This document shows, piece after piece, positions 21,486 to 34,310 of a stretch of 62,000 nucleotides of DNA. Position numbers and translations under genes: made by a program. This DNA is from Acanthaster planci (Eukaryota > Echinodermata > Asteroidea > Valvatida > Acanthasteridae): positions 494,083 to 556,082 of the forward strand of contig NW_019091355.1 of assembly GCF_001949145.1 (NCBI RefSeq), read 5' to 3'. The notes beneath the pieces are model-generated. The model had not been told where the DNA came from and searched no databases. It saw only the letters and a program-made list of their open reading frames with translations. Positions within the stretch are counted from its first letter, which is position 1, and the number at the start of each line of letters is the position of its first letter.

Positions 21486-24400
21486 TGCTGGAGCTTATGA
21501 GTGCAATTGCATTTACGAGCCAAGCTTCTTACTTTACCACCATCTCCGAAAATGTTGTCTTATACATGCATACGGGTTGAACTACTCGTCCCATCAGCTC
21601 AGCTCATTGGCCAATCAAATTTACTTAAAACGGATGTTCCAACCAAATGCAGGTATTTTGCTAACGTTGACCATTCGGAAATAAACAAATTCTGATTGGT
21701 TGAGGGTCCCGTGATTCCCTGCATGATTCTGCGTAGTTTGCTGTCACCAAGCACAATGAAAAAATACTTTTAATTTTGTGGCCGCAAAAGTCATATTGGT
21801 TATAGAAACCTTTGATGGGTACGGCATAGAAAGATTAGGTAGTCCTTCCGCAACAACGACTGTTTAACGACGGCAACCATGCTGGGGCAAGTCTTTCCTG
21901 CATCAAATTCCAACCGTTATTGCATAAGTTATTTCAGTGTATGTATAAAGGCTTTGTTTTGTATCCAGCCCTGCAGTATTTTGCATTGAACACCTACGTG
22001 CCTGGCAAGACGTTCATCTAGTTGACGTGACCAACGAGAGATGTGAACATACATAGCGCACTAAGAGAAGAAAAATGCTGAAAGTTCAATCATGGAGTTA
22101 ATGGACATAAGTCACAGCCGTTTGGCTTTTCTTTGTTTACAAACAGTCATTATCATTTTGGTTAGACAGCTACACTTTGTAGACAGTTGCATCTAGGTTG
22201 GCACCAGTTCTAGTGTCAAATAGCTAAGTAATATTTTGAGCTTTCCATGTGGCTTAATTATTCAGCCTTTTAAATAATTATGACAATAATGTTACATAAT
22301 TATACGCGTTTCAAAATCAGCAATGAAGCAAGCATAGCCGTATTGTGTAGACTTTTGCTTAAATGTTGATTTTACTTTCGATAGTTTTGTTATAGCCTCA
22401 TGTTAAGCTATGTACACCTGACGAATTGGACCCTTGTATTTGAAGTGCCTCCTTCACAATGCCCTGTTTACATTCGATACTCAAGTGAGATGGAGTGTTT
22501 TATTTTGTTCGTACCAATATGCTCACCTGCTTTCCCGCTCACGTCGAAGAAATTACACCGCATACTGCAGGGGACGACCTTAATAAGTTAATGGTGCCTG
22601 TAATAACTAATGCGTGCAGGCACTTCGCGAACACGTGATGAGCAAAGTTGAGGAAAGATTAAGTTTTACAGAGATATATTAAGCTCTTGAACGAAAGAAG
22701 CGTTTGCGAATTTTATATGTATGTTTTGCTAAAGATCAGTGGCCAACGAGCGTTGTGCAACATTTACATCAGCTTATATATACAGGTGTGTACTTCTAGC
22801 TTTTGTACAGACGTTGCCTGAGAGCTCTCCTGCAAGCAGATGTTATGGGCAACAGTCGTGAGCTATGCTTGAAAGGGCTAAATCATGTGCAAGTAGTTCC
22901 AAGTGCGTGGGCCTACTGTATATTCCCATAGCCAGTTGAGGAATCACATTTTCCATTGTTCCAGTTTGTATTCTCTGTGCAATTAGGCATCGTTTCAAAG
23001 AAAGGTAAGGACCGTTCGATTGGAATGTTTGTGAATAGGATCTTGCAGGCATTCATTAGCGAAATACAATAGAGCAGTAGCCCTACTTGTTCCTGAAATT
23101 AGCTCATTTTGTCCTAGAACAGAAGACTGAAAAACAGACTTTTCGAAATTCTGACAGTGATTAACAAAAATGTGCATGTTTGATCTTGGGACGCTATTGG
23201 GACGAAGGCGTAGATATCACTGATAATTATGTTTTTAAATCCCGTATCGTTTACTGTCTATATACGTATTAATCTACATGCCAACCTGTCCTAATGACAC
23301 CAGTCATATCACGTCAAATTCGTAGAGACTTTTATCATTATCTTGATTAATTACCCAAGGTTACACTCGAGGTTAACGTGCCAGAGTTGAAGTAGGTAGA
23401 AATACATTGTCCTATGCTAGTGTGTTCATATTTAGAATTTTGAAAAGAAGCTACAAAAGGTCCTAAGGGCATTTTTGTAGCTTTGGAGGGAATGTTTTGA
23501 ATCGGCGAAATTTATTAGTATAAGATGTTAATAGGTTGAATCACCTGGATTTTCAGTCTTGCAACTTGCACTGAGATTATTACCAGCTATTTTACCTTGT
23601 AAGCAGTTCAAAAAGTGAGAAGGATCAAACTCGCCAGAATTTTACGTATAGAGCAATCTCAATTCCTCTAATTACGCCAAAATTATCTTGTATACCTCTA
23701 ACACCTGTACAAACCTCTGCAGTTTCTTAATCTTGTTAGGTAGAAAAGCTAATTGTCTTCCGCTAATGGATAAGACAAGAGTTGAAGAAAACTTCATCTT
23801 TCCAGGGAGCAGGTGTCTTCAATTCGTTGATTTGTCATTTCATATCCTGTTAGTGACTTACATAATATGCTGTTTGATGGGTGTTGCTGTTAAACCAGAT
23901 TCTTTTTGAAATCAGAGATGATTTGGCTGAGTCCTCTGCTTACTAAGGCTGAATGCAATTATTTTGTCAGTTTTGTGGTAGGCCTAATGAGAAATACTAT
24001 TAGCTTCAGTGACGTATCCAGCGGGGAAGGCACACCACCTGGAGACATGTGGTTATGTATTTGTTAAATAATAAGGGTCCACACTTACAGAAACGGATAA
24101 GAAATGGACAGTCGTTTTCAGAAAAATCCTGTCACACCTGGGCTGAAAACCTAATGCGCCACTGATGAGCTCCGGTAGATGGGTCATAAGAGGGCATGTG
24201 GAGGCTCGTTAGTATAGTATCCTGCTGGTTGGAGCTATCTTTGTGTAGGATCACCCCACTGTCATAAGGCTCTACGCGACATGAACATGATGATGCAGGA
24301 AGGGAGATTCACACAGACTTCTCTCGTTTTTGTTTTGTTGTGTTTTTATTAGTTTTGTTTTGTTTTCCATGTTTGTTTGCTGTTGATCTAACAGTGACTT

Positions 24401-24713
24401 ATCTGATCCATTTATCCCAGTTGTGGGGTGTGTTATGCGTGGCCTTCGAGATTTTTCATTGTTAAAGTCTGATCTATTAGACAGTGTAAATTCACCTTGG
24501 ATTTTTGAATACTTTGAGATTTATACAAGTTTTTAGAAGTCAGATTGTTACTGAAACCGATTTACGATTCACTTTGTTGAGATTTCCATTTATGTATCTT
24601 TACCACTCCTCCCCACTTTTGCAGAATTGATTGGACTAAGTTTAAGAATACGAAAAATAGCCAGTATCTACGACTGGAACTCTCTCTGCCACACTTTACT
24701 TAAAGGCTTTTTC
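21486..24713. other. Intergenic region between GPCR and OAS-like gene
   Basis: No gene recognised. It holds the presumed upstream regions of the two flanking, divergently transcribed genes and one MITE at 24007-24164. Small open frames (for example 23688-23909) show no domain. Confidence 0.5.
24007..24164. mobile_element. hAT-like MITE, 158 bp
   Basis: It begins cagtgacgtatccagc and ends taatgcgccactg, inverted versions of the CAGTGGCGTA terminus. Flanks attagctt (23999-24006) and atgagctc (24165-24172) agree at 6 of 8 bases. It lies about 550 bp upstream of the OAS-like start codon. Confidence 0.7.
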
Positions 24714-26904
24714 ATGGCCGAGGAGAAATCACCATGGCAACTGCGCCCTGGCGACCTGGAAGCATTCGTTTCTTCGCACTTACGTCAGACGGACAGTTTC
24801 TTAGCTGAACTCCGGGGCGCGCTGCACAACATAGTGGCATACATCCAAACGCAAGCTTCGTTTTCCATATCTAGATATGTCGTGGTGAGTATTTTTATAT
24901 AGACCCATCTACCAATAACATCTTTGTTTACATGCGCGCTTTCAGGCCCTTAACTAGGATTTTTCGTGGGGAGAGGGTGAGAATCCTCAACAAAGCGGAC
25001 CAAGAATAGATCTTTTGCTTTTTATTTTGAAAAACAGCAGGATTCAGGAAGTCGTATCAGTTGCTATAGGGGGTTACAAGTAAACTCCCGAAGAGGGGAT
25101 TGACCGAGGTGAAAAATACCGAAGCGCCCGGCATTTTGTTTTTTTGCAAAATGCTCTACTACAGCTCAAAAATTTTTCTTGCCTCAAAAGTGGGCCTTTG
25201 AGTCACGTTGGGGTGCGAACGCACCCCCTGCACCTCTCTAGTTAGGGGCCTGGTTTTCGTATAGGAACCAGGACAGGAAGGGACTATGGGCGCGTAGCTC
25301 TGTGCGAAAGTGCGCATGTAAACAAAGCATTACGTCATGAGTGTTACCGGCCACGTGCTGCCTATTGATGCATTACGTGGCAGGAATTTCATGGCTGTAG
25401 AAAGAAGCTTGGACTTTGAAAACTTTTACTCGTAAAGGACAAAATAAGTAAAAGGTGCTCGAATTAATCTGGGAGAGCGCATTGCCGTAAAGGAAATAAA
25501 GTAGAGATGTATGCACTGCAGTGTTCCTCCGATAGTACAACAGTGCCCTCACTTGACAGAAAATTGTTGTTTAAAGCACTTTTCAGTTGGGTTAAAAAGG
25601 ACCAGTCGAAGAGGATTCTCACATTTAATTTGAGTGAAGTGTTGTACATAAAGTTGGTGTTGTTTATTGACCCACAGGGCGGCGATCTTGCCGGAGGTAC
25701 TACTGCCCTCAACGAGGACGCGGAGTTTCACCTTTTCCTTTTCCTCTCTGACTTTCGTAGCATTGACGATTACCAGAGGCGTCTAGAGGGCGTCTTGACC
25801 GAGACACGCGACCTGTTAAGCTCTGAAGGCGTGCTGCACGTGGTAATGCTCATCGAGCCAAACTGCGTGTCAGATGCAGACGGGATGCAGGTGATACAAG
25901 TCAGGGTCATGGCAGGGGAGGAGTGGCTGGAAGGGACCATTGTCCCCGCTGTTGATTTAATTGGATCAAGTCCAAAAAAATGTAAGCTTACAGAAATTTC
26001 TGAGTTGATTACATCTTAGTTTTTGAATTGCTTATAATTTTGTACTTCACCGAATGTCGCACGACAGCATATCTGGGATATGCTCGCATAGTCCTCGTTT
26101 GCTATTATATTTTTGGGTTTTTTTGCACCTCAGTTGTCCTTTTTTCCTTCTTTTTTGGCACAGGAAGTGGTACTCTGAAATTCCTGAATTATTGCCAATT
26201 TATGTGTTTTTTTCTTTTCTTTCACGTGTTACTTCCATTTACAGCAAACAAAGAAACCATGTACCGCCAGTTTGTGTTAGATGAGGACAAGTCCCCTTAC
26301 CAACCAACCCTGAGCGATCTAAGATTGAGCCTGATTCAAAGCCTACCGGCTCCCGTGAAAGACACCATCTTATTGGTCAAACACTGGCGGAAGTATCGCC
26401 TTCGTCTCCGCAGTGACAAACCAGAAACGCGGTTCTATGAGCTGTTAGTGATCCACTGCTGGGAAATCGCGGGAAATCCCAAGACGTTTGACCTCACTGT
26501 GGCCCTCAAGTGTATCTTAAGTTGCCTGAGCGAATGGAAAAACATCAGCATTATGTGGGAGGACAGCAGTAGCTTAGCATACCAAAGAAAGATAGCAGAG
26601 GCAAAACAGCGGGAAATTCTTGCAAGGTAAACAAAAAATATCATAAAATAATCAACCCATTATTATGGAAATAATTGTCTCTGTCATAATAATGTTTCCT
26701 TTATCATGATTCCTATTTGTTTAACGTTGAAGATCACATGATAATGCTGGACCAATCGCACTTGACCCCATTGATCCACGTGTGGAATACTGCACTGACG
26801 TCAAGACTCTCATCTGGGACGAGATCTCGCGTACGGCGAGAGAGACGTTGATGGAGCCTCTTTTCAAAGGGTTGTCAGACGACGCCTCGTGGAAGACGAA
26901 ATGA
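24714..26904 (+). CDS. 2'-5' oligoadenylate synthetase family protein, probably inactive, 4 exons
   Basis: Exons 24714-24884, 25678-25981, 26245-26626, 26733-26904 (171+304+382+172 nt) join in frame to TGA, giving 342 aa, close to a single-unit OAS. OAS enzymes sense double-stranded RNA and make 2'-5' oligoadenylates in the cytosol. Evidence for the family: the N-terminal helix region, G-G-D-L-A-G-G-T-T (58-66) in place of the GGS-x-GxGT nucleotide loop, L-V-K-H-W (202-206), Y-E-L-L...C-W-E (223-232), and A-L-D-P-I-D-P (295-301) matching the C-terminal LDPADP motif. The three catalytic Asp positions appear to be Glu73, His75 and Thr144, so catalysis is unlikely, as in vertebrate OASL-type proteins. 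The start ATG context is weak (ttcATGG) and the frame is open upstream to an acceptor-like tttgcag at 24624, so a further 5' exon is possible. Confidence 0.88.
24943..25252. mobile_element. hAT-like MITE in OAS-like intron 1, 310 bp
   Basis: The ends CAGGCCCTTAACTAG and CTAGTTAGGGGCCTG are inverted repeats matching at all but one position, a CAGG-type hAT terminus. The flanking 8-mers do not match, so the target duplication has decayed or the true ends differ slightly. It lies wholly inside the intron 24885-25677. Confidence 0.7.
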
Positions 26905-27522
26905 GCAGAGCCAAGTTCAAACCTATCCACTTCCACAATACTGAGCATCAAAAAAACCAACTTATAACATCCCCCCATGCTGAAATACGGCCACTGAAAA
27001 TTTCAAAACTAGTAAATTTTTACCAGAATATGGTCCCATTTCCGTGCACTGTTGACCAGATTGCTGGCCCATAATATGGCACATGATGTGTGTACTATGC
27101 TCAAATATTAGGCCCCATAGGCTCACATGATAGGTAAACTGATCGCAACGACTTTTTGAAGTAGGCAAACCGTTTCAACAATAGTATACACCACAGATAT
27201 ATAAACACATGTATGTGGTATACAGAGCTTAAACAGCTAATTGTGCCATCACTGGCCATCTTCAGCGTATGTGTGTTTTGGAAAGATCTCTTCCGCTTCA
27301 ATGACAAGCGCCCTCTCGTTACTCTACGCCCTCCATCGAGGGCACTGCGCTTTAACTTAAAATTATAATAGGCCTATTATTTGCATAATAAAAATCCCTC
27401 CCTTTGTTAGACGCGGGTATGCACAGTAAAACAAGAGCTGAAGCCAAACAGACCATACTCATGGTTAAGCCATTTTGGTTGTGTTCCCTGTATGTATTAT
27501 GTTCAATGCAATCTGTCAAAAT

Positions 27523-27528
27523 AATAAA
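27523..27528 (+). terminator. Candidate polyadenylation signal of the OAS-like gene
   Basis: The first AATAAA I found downstream of the stop, about 620 bases away. The distance is plausible for a 3' UTR, but nothing else confirms use. Confidence 0.3.
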
Positions 27529-30500
27529 GCAGTACAGACTATCTTGGGCTCGAAGCCTCGCTTTCAATTTTTTAAATTGTTGCTTGAAACATCTAGATCT
27601 AATTAATTACAAATTAAAAATTCTTCATCCGCATAAATGACATAAATTTCTACAGTAATAGCGTTTATTTCAGTGCTTTCCTTTTTATTCTCTGGTGCAT
27701 AAATCAAAGTTATGTGGCCGACTTGTGAATAAGGCCGATTGGTGACGGTTCTGTTAGAAGTAGGCCTACCGGTACTGAAGGGCAAACTCTCAACCTCTTA
27801 ATGATGAATTTACCCATGTATTTCCGAAATTGTTCATAATGAGTAATATTCTAAAACGAGTTTCCAAACCAGAGAAACTTAGTTTCAAACATCAAAAGCA
27901 TTATTAGCCGACCCCGCAATAAATAAACAGTTTCCTTTTTAAGAAAAAGAAGTCATAAATTTTCCAACATTTATTTGATGATTCTCGCTACTTCCCCTTT
28001 GCCAGAAAATGTACCAGAGACTTAATTTTGGTACGTCTGTCTCTCCTCACGTATGCATGATAAATTGCTGTTTATATCGAGTTTAATATCCGTCAAACCT
28101 CATGCAAGCCAAATTAATTCTCCAGCGAAACACATGCGTGAGAACCTGGTATTCGTTTAACCTCACCAAGATATTTAGTGCGCCTGTAAAACAAATCAGG
28201 AATTCTATCGGGCAATTTCCCGCCTACTGATTGAGATTTTGTGTGTCTTGTTTACCTTAACGGTACGCCGTCTGATTTTTTTTCCATTTTTAATATACGG
28301 GCAAAGAAAAGGCTCCGCCGGCAATTACTCTCATTTCTGGGTCAGTGTAACGTTGATTTCAGGGGTAAGATGGGTAAATTTGCATGCTTTGGAGAACTGA
28401 GGGTATTTGCAAGCAAGGGGATCTTAGAGGAAACTGACTGCAGGTTCCCTTCTAGAATTTGATTCTTTTGGAGGCCTGGGGATCAAACTGTGGAATTATG
28501 TGATTAATGCGATTACTTGCGTGCATATTCCTATGATGCAGTGGTCAATATTTGCCTTGTTACTACTGCCTTGCGTAACATTTTACCGCACACTAGAAAG
28601 AACAGACAGCCCAACGTGTGCGATTCCAAAAAAATAGATTTGATTTCAGTAATTCATGAATTCGATAGGCTGAGGTCATTGAACTCTGGCGATCGATGGA
28701 CATGTGTCAGTATCAACGCTCATTCAGCGGGTAATTTGAGTCGTATTTTCACTTCTTTTCTGCAGTGAGGTTGTTGCTCCAATATTACGAGATAAGATGT
28801 GGAGGGGTCTTCAATCCTGACTGAAATTTTGGGTTTCTTCCTAAGGAGTATATTTTTCTTGTAAGTTCTGACGCTGGTGTATCATTAGAACTAGGAGTAT
28901 GGGACAGAATCTGAATCAACGAATAAACTGCATGAAAACTGAAGCATTATTCTATTCGCGAGTACATTAACTTCACCCACTCTTGATTTCACCCACTCCT
29001 GAAATACTTCAGCGGCGCTTTCAGAACGCCATTTTACGGTGGATTTGCTGTCGCCAAAGTGGCTTACATTAACAAAAATTATGGAAACTGCAACACACAA
29101 TCTTGACAAAATGTGCTAATGAAGTATCAGTCATTTGGAAATTGTATCCAGTTCCAAAGGTCAGTGTACGGCGTCATCTTTCTACATGAGATGGGATTTA
29201 TCTTGTCGCCCCCAAATGATAAAGTGTTCAGACTGAAAGTTATGCCCTCCCGCTGGTTTGGTTTCTGATCCCACATCAGCTCTGATGAAAAGATTCATTG
29301 ACAGGCAGTCGATTACATCGATTAATGAGGGTTGGACCTTGGGGGATTTCCTTCCGATGCGCTGTCAATGGAACAGAAAACAGAAAATGGTGGACCTTGT
29401 AGATCAACCACAGTGATGTATCGATCACGTCATGCATATAACGTGCCACTCTACCTAGAGCCCTCGTAAAACTGACGTATTGCTCGTACCGAATTCAAGC
29501 CTAGAGTATAGTGACTTTAGCAAGCAATTCTTTGCTTGTTAATATCGAAAAGGAAAGCATAAGAGAAATTGTAACCTCTTTGTAAGGGCCATCTCTCAAA
29601 CGCAATTATCGTAATTCATTCATTTATTATTCTAGGTCATAATTAATAGCCAGTGTTTCTTAGATTAACTCTCTGAGAATGGTATACCAAGAATATATAT
29701 ACGGCAATTCAAACCTCTCGTCTTTTGTTTCTGCGTGGTAAACTGTTTAGGATGCCTTATAGTCTTCGTTGTTAGAAACTCTACTAATGACCTGTTAGAT
29801 AAGCATCTTAAATAAGTCACTGTACATGTAAGCTGATTCTATAAGCACAAGTCCTGAATCCGATAGAAATTTGGTAATACCTTTAATTAGTTCGTGCCTG
29901 CTGGTTTGTGTGTTGTTCCCTGCATATGCCGATGAGTCTATTGGAGAAGGCTTGTAAATCACAAAGTGAATTACGACTTCTTTTCTCTGAGTTTAACTCG
30001 CCTTACAAACGAAGGGAATATATGGTGACCTCTTGTAAAAAGGTCAAAGTGATACTCGTTATTTAAGCTTCGTATATAAAATGCATTTCATGGCGATGGG
30101 ATTCGTTATGGTACCGAATGTTTATGGGCAGGAATGTGATGAACATCAGATGGAATTTCCTGGAAATGTCTTCTATTGCATCTCTTTAGCTTATGGGCTG
30201 AACGCACAATAATTATTGATGAAGAAAATAATCCTTAGTTATTTGCAAATGAAGTGTTCTGTGTCATAACCCGCCGGATCAACCATAAACTACTCCACAG
30301 TTGGAACAATACAATACTGCGAACCAACTGGAGTAATTGGTGTAAATACTTGGATCAATCATCACTTTACTTACTAAGACTTTCCACGATGTGGAGGACT
30401 TCAGTGAAGTAATGAGTTATTCGAAACTATTAGCACTGAACCCGGACGGTGAAAGATGATCTCTGAATTTCGTCAGTTTTGTATCCTCGTTCGATCCCGG

Positions 30501-30947
30501 AGGGCGTTTTAAGGCAAAGCCCTGAACTGCGCGTCGCGTAAACTTAATGTTAGGGTAAATGTTTTTGTCTAGCTTTACTTACAACATTAACAGACGAGCG
30601 TTGATGGATATACAGATCATACATGTTGTCTCAGGTGTATCGAAGTGGTGCTTTAGGGCACCCAGCTTAGTCCCTGGGAGGTATAATAATACACCGGAAA
30701 TCATTGCGTGGCATGTGAAACTCTCTTTTTGATCAGGACAAACTTTCCACGGAAGTGTCTTCATTTTGGGTTTGTCTTTCGCACCCCAGTTGGCACTTCG
30801 GATGGATAATGATTCCAGTGATAACCAGTGTCAGTTTATGTTTAGCTTGTCAAACTGAGTGGATAAAATATATGCCTAGTTAACAAGCTAAACTGATTAG
30901 GCCTTACTATTCAAGAATGGATTTGCGCCGAGGAGATGTAAATTAAT

Positions 30948-31140
30948 TTTGTTTTTTTGCCCTGCTCTGTGCTCAGTGTGTGCCCCCGAAGGCTTGTGAA
31001 AAAAAAACACAAGCGTACTCGGGTGGGACTTGAACCCTCCTCCTACTACTAGTGCAGACTCTTAACCACTGGCCTACCAAGCTTGCCGGTGTGGGCTTGC
31101 TGGCAGTGTTAAATATACGTCGGGCAGGGCAAAAATTCCA
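30948..31140 (-). mobile_element. tRNA-like short element with 8 bp target duplication
   Basis: On the minus strand 31079-31061 is an A-box-like tggtaggccagtggttaag and 31036-31021 a strong B box ggttcaagtcccaccc, correctly spaced for an internal pol III promoter. Perfect 8-mers AAATTAAT flank the element (30940-30947 and 31141-31148). It also has inverted ends (TTTTTGCCCTGC at 30954 and its inverse ending 31135), unusual for a SINE. It is read either as a SINE or as a MITE carrying tRNA-like sequence. Confidence 0.65.
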
Positions 31141-31345
31141 AAATTAATAGACCTTGTCGTAAATGCAATAACGGAAGGAAGGCGGAACTATTAAGGAAAG
31201 GTTCCCTGAAAATCTGAACCCCTGTATGGAATTCAGCCCCATTATGTGTGTAACTACTATCTATAATTCATCACAACTTCTATGTGAAACTAGCCCAGAA
31301 CCATGACAATCGAAAAACTTGTTTAGCGTGTTATTATTAAGTCGA

Positions 31346-31358
31346 GCGCCCTCTATTG
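31346..31358 (-). promoter_or_regulatory. CTCF-like motif, minus orientation
   Basis: CAATAGAGGGCGC on the minus strand, resembling the AGAGGGCGC core of the conserved bilaterian CTCF site. An identical 13-mer lies in the opposite orientation at 36816-36828. Binding is inference. Confidence 0.3.
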
Positions 31359-32519
31359 CATGAGTGGCGCTGATAGGTGGAGAACTCTATCCTGCGCCGT
31401 CAGCCGATCGTGACAACATCGTATTCCCAGTTTGTTCATTTGGTGCTCATACGGTGTCAAATCGAGTGCTGCCGCGGTAGTCACATCATGGTCGAAGGAT
31501 ACGAACGTTACCTCATTATGCGTTTACTTGATGTTGAAGTGCAGTGATTTTGATTTTTTCTATCATGTGAAATCGTCTTGTTTTTTCACAATCTTAAAAA
31601 TAACCACAGACGAATAAAAAACAAACACATTTTAATTCAACAAGTACGCACAGGTACACCAGTGCCGCATTCATCCTCAAAACTTTCCCAATTTTTTTTT
31701 AACGATGTAAGTTATTCTTGCCAGCTCCCTCTGCTACCAGCTTCGTCACTGACCGAACTAGTAGCCAACAGGTCCTGGTCTAGACAGGCTGGCGGCCACA
31801 CACAGTGATACACGCCACGCCAATTATGACGACTGTTATGATGATACACAGAAATAATTTATGTTATAAACAGCTAAATGGACTGGCCACTCAGATGGCA
31901 ATTGGGGCCCCTAGTGAGCCCCCTTCACTGTCAATTGACCGCCACTCACGGAAAAGAAACTCATTTTTTATATATAAATATAGGCCGTTGAGACATTGGC
32001 TCACTTTATGAGCTTGATGTGCATGAGTTTTGGATAGTAGCTTTGGATGCGAGCATAGTTTTATCCGCATGAGTTTGGAACAAATGGGGCTGACACCTGC
32101 TACAGAACAGCTTTAAATATAAATATCATATATGCCAGTGTGATTAATGGGGCGACCTGTCGACTCCTTTGTGTTGTTGAATTGGTATGGCCTTTTTGCA
32201 TGCAGTCGCCACTTTGACAGGATTATACTTACAGAACAACGACTTCTGTGTCACAGGATTATAGTGAAGCTATGAGGCGAAAGTGCATTACGTGGACTAA
32301 CTGCCAGTGCAGCCTCTTTTTCAACGTAACCATGCGAAGCGCCCTCATTGATGCTGCGACGCTCCTTCAAAACAGTTCACTTTGGCACTCTGAACGCTGG
32401 TGCAATGTGTTTCACATGTGGACTGATCTTTAGTGGTTTAGCCTTCTCACCTTCGAGACAAAGCACTAATGGGTTTGGTAATTAGATTTGTACTGCTTTA
32501 AACTTGAAGTGGGTGTAGG

Positions 32520-32568
32520 TGCAAACAGGCTTTTAGCCGGGGGGGGGTTCCGTAGTAGTACGCCACTG
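32520..32568. mobile_element. Terminal fragment of a hAT-like MITE
   Basis: The sequence ends tagtacgccactg, the inverse of CAGTGGCGTA, preceded by a G run as in the other MITEs of this window. No matching left end was found in the few hundred bases upstream. Confidence 0.4.
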
Positions 32569-33473
32569 GATTTACCGTGATGGTTCTGATTTCCTGTTCC
32601 TGGGTTGTCGTATCTGTATACTGTTTAGTTAGGTCGATGACATCTGCCATATCAGACATCGAACCAGACATGTTAAAAAGCAAATAATAAAACCTCTAAA
32701 CTTAGTGAACCACCGCAAACGGGTTTTCCGATTCCTGTGGATATTACTTGATAATCACCAATCATTGAACATTTGTTTCCTCGACTTTTTGTGTTATAAT
32801 TGTTTGTCTGGCCGCTGGGTGATCTTACATCTTTCTAGTTCTACATGCTATCGATAAAAATCGAATCGAGGCTACGTGCTGGACACAAACCTGAAGTTGA
32901 AGCTGGTATACTCAAAGAAGTATCGCCGGTGATTTATGGCTTTTAATTTGTCAACCATCATATCGCATGTATCTTGCTATGAAGCTAAATTCTGATAAAA
33001 AGTATTTTTGGCGATACTTCAGCAAAGTTTAATCTCTGATTTTCTTGGAAATGTTTAACCCAGGAACCGTTGGTTGTTGTTGTTTTGTTTTGTTTTGCTT
33101 TTTTCCTTTTAGAGCTACAAACACTCGACCAACGCTCCGTGTACAGACCCAGTTTGGTCAAAACTTCGTTTTCACAGATCAATAGTTTAAAATTCTCAAG
33201 CAAGTACAACAAAGTTAACTTTGTTATACTTAACTTTCAATGAAATAGATATACTTTTTTAGAGATCTTGGATTCGTGGCCCTTGCACAATGATAAAGGT
33301 CCCAGGAGAGACTTGGACAAGTCTATCCATGGGTCGATTGTTCTTCGGTCAATGCCCCCTGTGTGTCGGCAATACTTCGGGATCATGTTATAACTGAGAT
33401 GTTTCCAACTTATTGAATGTGACGGGTTTCTTTGCTGCTTGACCAGAGTGCGTGGTCAGAGCTTTTGAGAGTA

Positions 33474-34310
33474 GAGCCTGACAGTTGACCCCTGATGGCG
33501 CGCTTCCGGAACCCTTGGACAGGAAAAATAACGTGCAAATATATATTACAAGAATTTGTAATATTTCTTCGTTCAATTTCTTCTTTAAAAATCCAACTTG
33601 GAAAAAGGGGCTTTGAAAAATATTTGCTAGTGTATCAATTTATAGAAACTGAAAAATTACCTGACCTAAAAGAGAAATATCCTGCCAAAAAAATACCCAT
33701 CACTTCCAAAAATCTAAAATACATGAAGTACAGTGCAATACAGCAGTCTGTACGCAGATGAATATTTACTGTTTGAAATTTTATGGCAGTCTGTGGGTAA
33801 AACCCAAAATAAAAACAGATCCAAATGTTTTGCACATTTTAATAACTTATAAGGTAATAAACATAAAGCAATATTCAATTTTTACGAAAAATTCTAATAT
33901 TTTATCTAACCTTTGCTGACAACAACTGCGTGGTGTCAACTCAATGGAATCTGGAACCCATCGACTGCAGGTAGGTAAATCTTTGCAAGGTTGTACAATC
34001 TCGTTTTCAAGAAAGCACAGCGAGTGAACCCAAACGTGCATGAACAAGGAGACCTAGGTACGATATCGCTGGAAGAAAAAGGTCGTTAAGGAAATTCGTT
34101 TTTTACCCATGTCCAGGTGACTTTTCCTAAAAATAACTTGAGAAAGACAAAGGTAAAGTTCCAATATGAGTGTTTTATGCGGTGGTTTCAGTAAGGAATT
34201 ATTTTTTCGAAAATTTTGAACGTGATAGGACGGCCTGATATAAAAATCACCGTAGGCAGACCACGCAAGGGTTCCGGAAGCTCGCTGCGTGACCTTTTAC
34301 TTTCAGGCTC
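33474..34310. mobile_element. 837 bp non-autonomous inverted-repeat element, copy 2
   Basis: Same orientation and order as 19265-20121: it starts GAGCCTGA, has GCTTCCGGAAC about 20 bases in, and ends with the inverses. The left flank is TA; the right flank is TG, so one duplication may have mutated. The open frame inside it (33495-33761) is not maintained in the other copy and is not taken as a gene. Confidence 0.8.

Noticed and set aside
27184-27225. Short inverted repeat gtatac...caca / tgtggtatac
   Set aside because: Arms are only about 10 bases with an indel and no other support; common by chance in AT-rich DNA.
33495-33761. 88-codon open frame inside the second inverted-repeat element
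   Set aside because: The other copy of the element does not keep the frame, so it is not a conserved protein.
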